5,622 nt of DNA from an uncultured Clostridia bacterium. Its GTDB lineage: Bacteria; Bacillota; Clostridia; Oscillospirales; CAG-272. A program made the position numbers and the translations under genes. The notes beneath the pieces are model-generated. The model was not told the DNA's origin. It did no database searches and saw only the letters and a list, made by a program, of their open reading frames with translations. The stretch is from NCBI GenBank assembly GCA_904502055.1, contig CAJGDZ010000113.1, forward strand, positions 1 through 5,622. Reading direction: 5' to 3'. Below are positions 1 through 5,541 of the stretch, one piece after another; positions within the stretch are counted from its first letter, which is position 1; the number at the start of each line of letters is the position of its first letter.

Positions 1-31
1 ACACACCGACAAATCAAAATTTGAAATATTT
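1..31 (-). repeat. Partial dispersed repeat arm, cut by the window edge
   Basis: Positions 4-31 are the reverse complement of 5327-5354 with only two mismatches over 28 bases (hand alignment). The shared core is CAAATC/GATTTG next to AAAATTTG, preceded by CACCGA. In the far copy the element continues into a GC-rich hairpin part. Here that part would lie to the left of base 1, outside the window, and bases 1-3 already match poorly. It is therefore read as the inner end of a second, inverted copy. Nothing coding was seen in 1-86. Confidence 0.6.
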
Positions 32-86
32 ACCGAAATTTGGGCAACAATGGGAATGAAAACGGGGGAAGGGAGATATTCTGTTT

Positions 87-359
87 ATGATGAAGGGTTG
101 TCAGCGGCGGATGGTGATGATGCCCACGCGCACGAGCGCGCTGTTTGAGACGGCGTATTTTGTTTTAAAGGAGGAAGCGGAGGCGAGGCGGCCGTCGGAG
201 AGCGAGATGCTGTGCGAGGCGATGCGGATCCTGGAGGAAAATTCGCTCACCAAAAGGGAGCCGCGCTTTACGCGGAGGCATTTGCTGTTTGCCTTTTTGT
301 ACGGGCTTTTTTTGGGGGCGCTTGCCGTGGCGCTGGCGGTGCTTTTGCGCGCCTCTTGA
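87..359 (+). CDS. Small single-pass membrane protein of unknown function
   Basis: I do not recognise this 90-residue protein. Residues 1-64 are hydrophilic and probably cytoplasmic, with a helix-like stretch around residues 17-52 (SALFETAYFVLKEE, then an acidic and Arg-rich part). A basic patch (KREPRFTRR, 56-64) precedes one hydrophobic span, about residues 65-87, that runs to the C-terminus (RAS), so it looks like a tail-anchored protein facing the cytoplasm under the positive-inside rule. The ATG at 87 has AAGGGAG at 69-75, a rather long gap of 11 bases. Met9, Met11 and Met12 are alternative starts without a better ribosome binding site, and the conserved-looking part begins at Met12. The TGA stop at 357-359 lies within the -35 box of the promoter for the RNase J gene, so the two genes are tightly packed. 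It may end an operon that begins upstream of the window. That the gene is real is likely; its start is less sure and its function is unknown. Confidence 0.7.
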   Translation: MMKGCQRRMVMMPTRTSALFETAYFVLKEEAEARRPSESEMLCEAMRILEENSLTKREPRFTRRHLLFAFLYGLFLGALAVALAVLLRAS

Positions 360-384
360 CAAAACGGGCGTTTTGTAGTATAAT
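356..384 (+). promoter_or_regulatory. Consensus sigma-A promoter for the RNase J gene
   Basis: TTGACA at 356-361 and TATAAT at 379-384 are both perfect matches to the housekeeping consensus and are separated by an ideal 17 bases. The predicted transcript start is near 391, giving a 5' leader of about 200 nt before the ATG at 593. The -35 box overlaps the stop codon of the preceding gene. A promoter this close to consensus would be strong unless repressed. Confidence 0.9.
360..375. promoter_or_regulatory. Operator-like inverted repeat inside the promoter spacer
   Basis: CAAAACG-GG-CGTTTTG is a perfect inverted repeat with 7-bp arms and a 2-bp centre. It fills nearly the whole spacer between the -35 and -10 boxes of the RNase J promoter. 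A dimeric repressor bound here would block RNA polymerase. Alternatively, as RNA, it may be a weak terminator hairpin for the gene ending at 359, since it closes with TTTT. Which role applies cannot be decided from sequence. Confidence 0.45.
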
Positions 385-401
385 AAATCGACTTTGTAGA
401 G

Positions 402-422
402 AAAACGGCAGCGGGCCGTTTT
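402..422 (+). promoter_or_regulatory. 5' leader hairpin of the RNase J transcript
   Basis: AAAACGGC (402-409) and GCCGTTTT (415-422) form a perfect 8-bp stem around the 5-base loop AGCGG. The hairpin begins only about 11 nt after the predicted transcript start. It is too close to the start for ordinary attenuation. It could cap the mRNA against 5'-end attack, or it could terminate read-through from the gene upstream. The stem arms are identical to the outer 8 bp of the terminator at 4549-4577. Confidence 0.5.
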
Positions 423-523
423 GAGATAAATCCACAAGAATAAGGGTGCACGGCCTTTGGCTTGGTTCGGGAGCGGTACGGACAGGGAAGCGAGGGCGGC
501 GGACACCCTCACCCTTTACGCGT

Positions 524-580
524 TCCGATCGGGCGGAAGGGCTTTTTTGGGTTGCCTTTTTGCAGAGTATGCCGATCGGA
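524..580 (+). promoter_or_regulatory. Leader inverted repeat that can mask the RNase J ribosome binding site
   Basis: TCCGATCGG (524-532) is the exact reverse complement of CCGATCGGA (572-580). A 9-bp stem with a 39-nt loop would cover the start of GGAGA at 578-582, one of the two Shine-Dalgarno-like sequences before the ATG at 593; the other is GGAG at 585-588. Each arm also contains the self-complementary CCGATCGG. Within the loop, AAGG (537-540) can pair with CCTT (555-558) just before a run of T. The pairing is seen in the sequence; regulation is inference. Confidence 0.35.
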
Positions 581-592
581 GAATGGAGAATT

Positions 593-2710
593 ATGGCTAA
601 AAAAGAAGAAAAGAACGTAAATCCCGAAAAGGGAAGAAACGCGGCAGGGCGCCACGGACGCCGTCCTGCATCGCACAAAAAACCGAGCGCACCTGCGGCT
701 GAAAAGAGTCGCCCTGCGCGCGAGATGCCGCCGCGCAAGCCGCGCGGAGCGGGTATTGACCACCTGTTTGCCGACTTTTTGCCGCCCATTGCGCTTGAGA
801 GCGAGCGCCGAGCGCCCGAGAGCAAGGACGCGCAGCCCAAGGGGGCACCGCAAAAGGGCGCGCCGAAGGGCAAGACGGCAAAGGCGAAGAATGCGCCCGG
901 GGAAAAGAAGGCAAAAAATCCGCCGAAGACCAAGGCGCCGCAAAAGGCAGAGCCCAAGCGGAGCGCGCCGGCGGAAGTGCCCGTGTCGCGTGAGCTTGCG
1001 GAGTCGCCCACCAAAAAGACAAGGCCGACCAAAAAGCAGGCCGCACTTCCCACGGGCAAGCTGAGGATCGTCTCGCTGGGCGGCCTTGGCGAGATCGGAA
1101 AAAATATGACCGTGCTTGAGTACGGGGACGATATGATCGTGGTGGACTGCGGTCTTGGCTTCCCCGACGACGAGATGCCGGGCATTGACCTGGTCATTCC
1201 CGACATTTCTTACCTTGAGCAAAACCGCGAGAAGCTGCGCGGCATCTTCTTCACCCACGGACACGAGGACCACATCGGCGCCTCGCCCTACGTGCTCAAA
1301 TCGCTGGATACGCCGCTGTACGGCACACGCCTGACGCTGGGCATCATCAAGAATAAGCTTGAGGAGCACAAGCTGCCGCGCGAGCCGCGCTTTTGTCAGG
1401 TGAGGTCGGGAGATACGGTGCGCGCGGGCGCGTTTACGGTGGAGTTTATTCACGTCAACCATTCGATTGCCGACGCGTGCGCGCTGGCCATTCACACGCC
1501 GCTGGGTATGGTCATCCACACGGGTGACTTCAAGCTGGACGTCACGCCCATCGACGGCGAGATGATGGATCTGCCGCGGCTGGGCGAGCTTGGCAAGCAG
1601 GGTGTTCTGGCTCTGCTTTGCGAGTCGACCAACGCGGAGCGCCAGGGCAACACGCCCTCGGAGAAAAACGTGGGCAGATCGCTCGAATATATTTTTGATA
1701 TTCACACGGGCAAGCGCATTGTGATCGCGACCTTCTCGTCCAACGTGCACCGTGTGCAACAGATCATCAACACCAGTGCCGCGCACGGCCGCAAGGTGGC
1801 GGTCACGGGGCGCAGCATGCTCAACATCCTGAGCGCCGCGATCGAGCTGGGATATATGACCGTGCCCGAGGGGGTACTGATCGACATCTCCGAGATCCGT
1901 CGCTTTAAGCCCGAGGAGCTGACGCTGATCACCACAGGCAGCCAGGGAGAGCCGATGTCGGCGCTCTACCGCATGGCGTTCGGTGACCATCAGCAGGTCA
2001 CGCTTGGCGAGAATGACCTTGTGGTGCTTTCGTCCAGTGCCATTCCCGGCAACGAAAAGCTGGTGGGGCGCATCATCAACGAGCTTCTGGCGCGCGGTGT
2101 CAAGGTGCTTCACGATGCGGCGATGGAGGTCCACGTTTCGGGCCACGCCTGTACCGAGGAGCTAAAGCTGATGCAGGCGTTGACCAAGCCCAAGTATTTT
2201 ATGCCCATTCACGGTGAATACCGCCACTTGGCGGCAAATCGGGCGCTGGCGCTCGATATGGGGATGACACCCGACCGCATCTTTATCTCGGAGATCGGTA
2301 AGGTGCTTGAGATCGACCGCGACGGCGCACGCTTTGGCGGCACCGTTCCGTCGGGCAACGTGCTGGTGGACGGATTGGGCGTGGGTGACGTAGGCAATAT
2401 CGTGCTTCGCGATCGCAAGCACCTCTCGCAGGACGGTCTGATCGCGGTGGTGGCCGCCGTGGAGCCCGAGGCCAAGCTGCTTTTGTCGGGTCCCGAGATC
2501 GTCTCGCGCGGCTTTGTGTACGTGCGCGAGTCGGAATCGCTGATGGATGAGATCAAGTCGATGGCCGCCAAGATCCTTGACGAGGAGCTCAGAGCCCCGA
2601 GGCTGGATTACGCCCACCTGAAGAACCGCATCAAGGATGATCTGGCCAAGTATCTCTACAGCAAGACCAAGCGTAAGCCGATGATCCTGCCCATCCTTTT
2701 GGATTTGTAA
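593..2710 (+). CDS. rnj: Ribonuclease J with a long basic N-terminal extension
   Basis: This is a 705-residue metallo-beta-lactamase / beta-CASP nuclease. RNase J enzymes combine 5'-to-3' exonuclease and endonuclease activity and act in mRNA decay and rRNA maturation in the cytoplasm. The enzyme core starts near residue 155 (KLRIVSLGGLGEIGKN). The zinc motif HGHEDH is at 222-227, and further likely metal ligands are H290 (VNHS), D312 (HTGD) and H540 (MPIHGEYRHL). Beta-CASP landmarks are CESTNAE near 343-349, SSNVHR at 382-387, TGSQGEP at 448-454 and HVSGHA at 514-519. The C-terminal domain runs from about 560 and ends PILLDL. The core of about 550 residues matches the usual full length of RNase J. 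Residues 1-154 are extra: about 39 Lys/Arg against 16 Asp/Glu, rich in Ala and Pro, probably disordered, with one hydrophobic patch (GIDHLFADFLPPIALE, about 53-68). The ATG at 593 is chosen for the nearby GGAG; the frame stays open to a GTG at 446 that has no good support. Confidence 0.95.
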   Translation: MAKKEEKNVNPEKGRNAAGRHGRRPASHKKPSAPAAEKSRPAREMPPRKPRGAGIDHLFADFLPPIALESERRAPESKDAQPKGAPQKGAPKGKTAKAKNAPGEKKAKNPPKTKAPQKAEPKRSAPAEVPVSRELAESPTKKTRPTKKQAALPTGKLRIVSLGGLGEIGKNMTVLEYGDDMIVVDCGLGFPDDEMPGIDLVIPDISYLEQNREKLRGIFFTHGHEDHIGASPYVLKSLDTPLYGTRLTLGIIKNKLEEHKLPREPRFCQVRSGDTVRAGAFTVEFIHVNHSIADACALAIHTPLGMVIHTGDFKLDVTPIDGEMMDLPRLGELGKQGVLALLCESTNAERQGNTPSEKNVGRSLEYIFDIHTGKRIVIATFSSNVHRVQQIINTSAAHGRKVAVTGRSMLNILSAAIELGYMTVPEGVLIDISEIRRFKPEELTLITTGSQGEPMSALYRMAFGDHQQVTLGENDLVVLSSSAIPGNEKLVGRIINELLARGVKVLHDAAMEVHVSGHACTEELKLMQALTKPKYFMPIHGEYRHLAANRALALDMGMTPDRIFISEIGKVLEIDRDGARFGGTVPSGNVLVDGLGVGDVGNIVLRDRKHLSQDGLIAVVAAVEPEAKLLLSGPEIVSRGFVYVRESESLMDEIKSMAAKILDEELRAPRLDYAHLKNRIKDDLAKYLYSKTKRKPMILPILLDL

Positions 2711-2711
2711 G

Positions 2712-2734
2712 AAAAACAGAAAAGTTTGTTTTTT
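2712..2734 (+). terminator. Weak AT-rich terminator-like hairpin after RNase J
   Basis: AAAAACA (2712-2718) can pair with TGTTTTT (2727-2733) around an 8-base loop, beginning 2 bases after the stop codon and followed by one more T. The stem is almost all A-T, so it would be a poor terminator. No better candidate lies between the RNase J stop and the next promoter, so some read-through is likely. Confidence 0.3.
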
Positions 2735-2752
2735 GTTCATAAAAAATTCAAA

Positions 2753-2792
2753 TTGACATCACTTTGACATTATATAATAAAAAAGTACGACT
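2753..2792 (+). promoter_or_regulatory. Promoter region of the foldase gene with duplicated TTGACAT
   Basis: TTGACAT occurs twice, at 2753-2759 and 2764-2770, exactly 11 bases apart. A perfect TATAAT lies at 2773-2778, but only 14 bases after the first TTGACA, shorter than usual. TAATAA at 2775-2780 gives a 16-base spacer to the first box, and TACGAC at 2786-2791 gives 16 to the second. The region is clearly promoter-like, but the exact boxes are uncertain; two overlapping promoters are possible. The leader to the ATG at 2846 would be roughly 50-60 nt. Confidence 0.6.
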
Positions 2793-2845
2793 ATGCCGGT
2801 TGGCGTATTCTTGTGAAATTTTTTAGATAAAGGTGGACCCGAAAC

Positions 2846-4537
2846 ATGGGAAAAGGAAACAGAAACAGAAACAACAGATATGAGGAAGTCTACAGTATGT
2901 CGGGCTCGGGCGCGGCGGTAAAGCCTGCCAAGAAAGCCCCCAAGAAGGACAACTCCACGGTGCTGATGATTGCCATCATTGCGGCGCTTTTGCTGGCCTC
3001 CTTGGCGATCTTCATCTTCTCGGACTCCGGCGTGATGGAAAGAAATACCGTCTACGTGAGCTCGGAGAACTTTGAGGTTACGGGAACCATGCTTCCGTAT
3101 TATGAAAACCTCGCGTATATGAATACGTTTAACCAGTACTACTATCTGTACCTCAATTACTACTACGGCGGCGATGCTGCACAGGCATACAACGCGGTGG
3201 CACAGATGATGAGCCAGTATACACTGAACGATTTCTTTGATTCGGCGATCGAGAGCTCCAAGGAGCTTGTGGCTATGGCCGAGGAAGCAACCGCCAAGGG
3301 CGTCAAGCTTGAGGCACAGGAGATCGAGGAGATCGAGGCCGAGCTTAAGGAGCTTTCGGCAGGCTCGTTCGGTACCGGTGTAAAGAAGAAGGACGTAAGA
3401 GCGGCGCTTGAGCTTCGCGCGCTGGCAGCCAAGTATGCCCAGAGCGTGTCCGAGGACATCGAGGCGGGTGCGACCGACGAGGCCATCCGCGAGTATGTGG
3501 ACGCCAACAAGGCGGACTACTACAGCGCAGAGCTTCTGAAGTTTGCGATGGCTCTGAAGGCCGAGGACTTCGGTGACGATACGGTGGCATACGTTGAGGC
3601 GCAGAAGCTGGTTGACCGATATGCGGAAAAGCTTGTGGCCGCTACCACGACCGACGATTTCAAGAAGCTTGTGATCGAGTATGAGGTCGAGAAGGCAACC
3701 GAGGAGCTGGTCAAGGCAAATCTCGGCTCGCTGGAAATGCCCTCCGAGGAATTTATGACGACGGTCAAGGCAACACTTGTGAACAATCTCTTTGAGGGTC
3801 TTGTCAACAAGGGCAACTTTGATTCGGGCGTGACTGAGGACGCAACCTATGCCGAGGTGTTTGAGACGGTTGCCGCTAAGCTGTATGCAACCTGCACAAG
3901 CTCGGTTGCCAACCTGTCGACGACGCAGGGCTACACCGAGGCGGCTGACGATGCCGTTCTTGCGTGGGCCTCGAATGCCGACACCAAGGTGGGCGATACC
4001 AAGGTGATCGAGGCGGCTGACGATAAGGAATATTCCAAGACCGCCTATATGATGGCAAGCGGTATGAAGCTGGATGAGTCGGAGACCAAGGACGTGGCTC
4101 ACATCCTCATCAAGGCGGATAAGGACAAGGCAACGGCCGAGGAAAAGGCCGCCGCCAAGGCAAAGGCTGACAAGGTGCTGGCCGAGTTCCTGGCCGGTGA
4201 GGCAACGCTCGAGAAGTTCGAGGAGCTGGCTAAGGACAACAACGAGGACTCGGGCTGCGTATACGAGGGCGTGACCAAGGGCCGTATGGTAGAGGCCTTT
4301 GACGCGTGGACCTTCGACGAGAGCCGCAAGGCCGGCGACACGGATGTGGTTGAGACCGAGTACGGTTACCACGTGATGTACTTCATTGGCGAGGGCAAGC
4401 CCGCTTACCACGCAAACGCGCTCAGCACCTACATCGACGACGAGTATGCAAAGGTTGTGAAGGAGCTGACCGAAAAGTACGTGACCGTCAACGAAAAGGC
4501 GGTTGCCAAGAACACAAACGAGACCACGGCGGCGTAA
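2846..4537 (+). CDS. Membrane-anchored parvulin-type peptidyl-prolyl isomerase (PrsA/SurA-like foldase)
   Basis: This 563-residue protein has a short basic cytoplasmic tail (1-37), one transmembrane anchor (about 38-58, VLMIAIIAALLLASLAIFIF) and a large extracytoplasmic part. There is no lipobox cysteine, unlike the lipoprotein PrsA of bacilli. Residues 70-220 are a SurA/PrsA-like helical N-domain with a Tyr-rich stretch (85-107). Residues 416-517 match a parvulin domain: AHILI with H419, a KFEELAKD helix near 457-464, KGRMVEAFDAWTF at 478-490, and GYHVMYF with H509, the two histidines typical of the fold. The usual GGDLG loop is degenerate (DSGCVYEG). Residues 227-405 look like a second, decayed parvulin unit. 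Parvulins speed cis-trans isomerisation of prolyl bonds, and such anchored forms fold exported proteins. The ATG at 2846 follows AAAGGTGG at 2829-2836. The gene has its own promoter and terminator, so it is probably monocistronic. Confidence 0.85.
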   Translation: MGKGNRNRNNRYEEVYSMSGSGAAVKPAKKAPKKDNSTVLMIAIIAALLLASLAIFIFSDSGVMERNTVYVSSENFEVTGTMLPYYENLAYMNTFNQYYYLYLNYYYGGDAAQAYNAVAQMMSQYTLNDFFDSAIESSKELVAMAEEATAKGVKLEAQEIEEIEAELKELSAGSFGTGVKKKDVRAALELRALAAKYAQSVSEDIEAGATDEAIREYVDANKADYYSAELLKFAMALKAEDFGDDTVAYVEAQKLVDRYAEKLVAATTTDDFKKLVIEYEVEKATEELVKANLGSLEMPSEEFMTTVKATLVNNLFEGLVNKGNFDSGVTEDATYAEVFETVAAKLYATCTSSVANLSTTQGYTEAADDAVLAWASNADTKVGDTKVIEAADDKEYSKTAYMMASGMKLDESETKDVAHILIKADKDKATAEEKAAAKAKADKVLAEFLAGEATLEKFEELAKDNNEDSGCVYEGVTKGRMVEAFDAWTFDESRKAGDTDVVETEYGYHVMYFIGEGKPAYHANALSTYIDDEYAKVVKELTEKYVTVNEKAVAKNTNETTAA

Positions 4538-4548
4538 CGCCCCAAGTG

Positions 4549-4580
4549 AAAACGGCATGGATCACCCGTGCCGTTTTCTG
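4549..4580 (+). terminator. Strong intrinsic terminator of the foldase gene
   Basis: A 12-bp stem pairs 4549-4560 (AAAACGGCATGG) with 4566-4577 (CCCGTGCCGTTTT minus its first C), with one T-G wobble and the 5-base loop ATCAC. It ends in TTTT, then CTGTC. It begins 11 bases after the stop codon at 4535-4537. The flanking A and T tracts suggest it could also work on the minus strand. Confidence 0.9.
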
Positions 4581-4598
4581 TCATAGAGGGTCGAGCGT

Positions 4599-4632
4599 TT
4601 GCGCGTTCAAGCGGCGGCACATGACATATACT
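4599..4632 (+). promoter_or_regulatory. Weak candidate promoter for the zinc-ribbon gene
   Basis: TATACT at 4627-4632 is a plausible -10 box within CATATACTAATA, but no good -35 box sits 16-18 bases upstream; the best is GTTCAA at 4605-4610. The string CATATACTA (4625-4633) also fits the CATANNNTA pattern of mother-cell sporulation sigma factors, again without a convincing -35. The strong terminator upstream implies that some promoter must lie in 4581-4674. A small hairpin, CCGA-AAA-TCGG (4651-4661), precedes the ribosome binding site. Confidence 0.3.
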
Positions 4633-4674
4633 AATACAAGACGGTTAAATCCGAAAATCGGTAAAGGATAGATT

Positions 4675-5319
4675 ATGGTGATTGATACAAAGACAACGAC
4701 GCTGGCGTACCGCTGTCCGCACTGCGGCTGCGGTGTGATCTCGGCGGTGGGTATGTTCTCGCTTTCGGCGGATATGGTCAAGCTCAAATGCACCTGCGGC
4801 AAAAGCGAGCTTACCGCGGTGTATACTGCCGACAAGAAGGTGCGCCTCAGCGTACCCTGTCTGCTTTGCCCTAAGCCTCACAGCTTTGTGGTGAGTCAGA
4901 ATATTTTTTACGGACGCGACCTGTTCACGCTTCCGTGCCCGTACTCGGACATCAACATCTGCTTTATGGGGGATATGAACCACGTCAAGGCCGAGCTGGC
5001 CAAGACCGAGCTTGAGCTTCTGGATATGATGGAGCAAAACGGAATCAGCGGTTACGAGGCGCTTCACACAGAGGAGGAGGACTTTCTGTCCGATCCGCAG
5101 ATCCGCCAGATCGTGATGTTTGTCATCGGGGAGCTGAAGGAGGACAAAAAGATCTTCTGCAAATGCCCCGAAAACACCGAGGGACATTACAATTTCCGTA
5201 TGATGGAGGACGGGATCCTGGTGTATTGCGAGGACTGCGGCGCGTCACATATCGTGCCCGTGGACTCCTACCTCGGCGCCCACGCCTTCCTCGACTGCGA
5301 TTCGCTGAAATTGGAATAA
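4675..5319 (+). CDS. Cysteine-rich zinc-ribbon-like protein of unknown function
   Basis: I cannot assign a function to this 214-residue soluble protein; no signal peptide or membrane span is visible. Its cysteines come in metal-binding pairs: C14/C17 (CPHC), C39/C41 (CTC), C62/C65 (CLLC), C88, C96, C162/C164 (CKC) and C185/C188 (CEDC). The first two pairs would make an N-terminal ribbon. The pair at 62/65 with C88 and C96 would make a middle site, and the last two pairs a C-terminal ribbon whose order mirrors the first. Residues 102-160 between them are charged and mainly helical (KAELAKTELELLDMMEQ). Such proteins may bind nucleic acid, bind a protein partner or store metal; nothing here decides. 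The ATG at 4675 has AAAGGA at 4663-4668 with good spacing. It follows a strong terminator and so is probably transcribed on its own. No other gene is seen after it in the window. Confidence 0.85.
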   Translation: MVIDTKTTTLAYRCPHCGCGVISAVGMFSLSADMVKLKCTCGKSELTAVYTADKKVRLSVPCLLCPKPHSFVVSQNIFYGRDLFTLPCPYSDINICFMGDMNHVKAELAKTELELLDMMEQNGISGYEALHTEEEDFLSDPQIRQIVMFVIGELKEDKKIFCKCPENTEGHYNFRMMEDGILVYCEDCGASHIVPVDSYLGAHAFLDCDSLKLE

Positions 5320-5326
5320 CCAAAAC

Positions 5327-5413
5327 AAATACTTCAAATTTTGATTTATCGGTGAGGGGGGAACGTGCCTCCGGCGGCCAGCCTTTTGAAAAAGGCTGGG
5401 CGAAAACTTTTGC
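5327..5413 (+). repeat. Dispersed intergenic repeat, AT-rich arm plus GC-rich hairpin
   Basis: The left part (5327-5354) is the inverted counterpart of 4-31. It is followed by a G-run (5356-5361), TGCCTCCGGCGG (5366-5377), the hairpin at 5378-5399, and GCGAAAACTTTTGC (5400-5413, its first G being 5400). From memory, CCGGCGGCCAGCC-type hairpins followed by GGGCGAAAACTTTT are common in intergenic regions of gut Clostridia; this is recollection, not a search result. The right boundary is not defined by the sequence. Confidence 0.55.
5378..5399. repeat. 9-bp GC-rich hairpin within the dispersed repeat
   Basis: CCAGCCTTT (5378-5386) pairs perfectly with AAAGGCTGG (5391-5399) around the tetraloop TGAA. 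No T-run follows on either strand, so it is not a textbook terminator. It is nevertheless the first stable hairpin after the gene ending at 5319 and might slow transcription or protect a 3' end. Confidence 0.7.
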
Positions 5414-5446
5414 AGCATGGGTCTGCACAAACTACACGTCATTTTA

Positions 5447-5476
5447 GACGGGAAGCCGCCGCGGCGGCTTTCCGTC
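5447..5476. repeat. 13-bp GC-rich hairpin
   Basis: GACGGGAAGCCGC (5447-5459) pairs with GCGGCTTTCCGTC (5464-5476) with one G-T wobble, leaving the tetraloop CGCG. The centre GCCGCCGCGGCGGC (5455-5468) is a perfect palindrome. Only TCAGCG follows, with no T-run, so termination is not the obvious role. It is the first of a closely spaced set of inverted repeats. Confidence 0.75.
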
Positions 5477-5479
5477 AGC

Positions 5480-5527
5480 GCAAGGTCGGCAATCCGACAA
5501 AGAGAGCTCGCTCTCTTTTCGGCTTGC
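5480..5527 (+). other. Possible RNA three-way junction, with a terminator-like hairpin
   Basis: GCAAG (5480-5484) can pair with CTTGC (5523-5527). Enclosed and directly adjacent are GTCGG-CAAT-CCGAC (5485-5498, 5 bp) and AAAGAGAG-CTCG-CTCTCTTT (5499-5518, 8 bp), with four bases, TCGG, before the closing strand. The helices abut with no gaps on one side, as in compact folded RNAs. Taken alone, the second hairpin, ending TTTTC, could be a terminator. The pairing is seen; a functional RNA is inference, and a competing pair GGTC/GACC (5484-5487/5529-5532) exists. Confidence 0.4.
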
Positions 5528-5541
5528 AGACCTCGCGCGCC

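Noticed and set aside
21..50. Promoter for the small membrane protein (TTGAAA at 21-26)
   Set aside because: No acceptable -10 box lies 16-18 bases downstream, and the TTGAAA belongs to the dispersed repeat arm.
446..592. In-frame upstream extension of RNase J from a GTG at 446
   Set aside because: The extra 49 residues resemble no family sequence, and the ATG at 593 has a ribosome binding site. It would also place the leader structures inside coding sequence.
268..1206. Minus-strand open frame of 312 codons across the leader and 5' part of RNase J
   Set aside because: Low-complexity Phe/Ala/Pro-rich translation of the repetitive N-terminal tail region; it crosses the consensus promoter and has no start signal.
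509..2146. Long open frame of 545 codons on the minus strand opposite RNase J
   Set aside because: It is antisense to a clear enzyme, its protein is Arg/Leu/His-rich without recognisable motifs, and such frames arise from GC-rich third codon positions.
2759..4558. Open frame of 599 codons on the minus strand covering the whole foldase gene
   Set aside because: It mirrors the sense gene, its composition is an artefact (Leu/His/Val/Arg-rich), and the sense protein has a membrane anchor and parvulin motifs. Its start would also lie within the terminator.
5163..5447. Plus-strand open frame of 94 codons running from the end of the zinc-ribbon gene into the repeat
   Set aside because: It overlaps the real gene in another frame and then crosses an intergenic repeat; there is no independent start signal.
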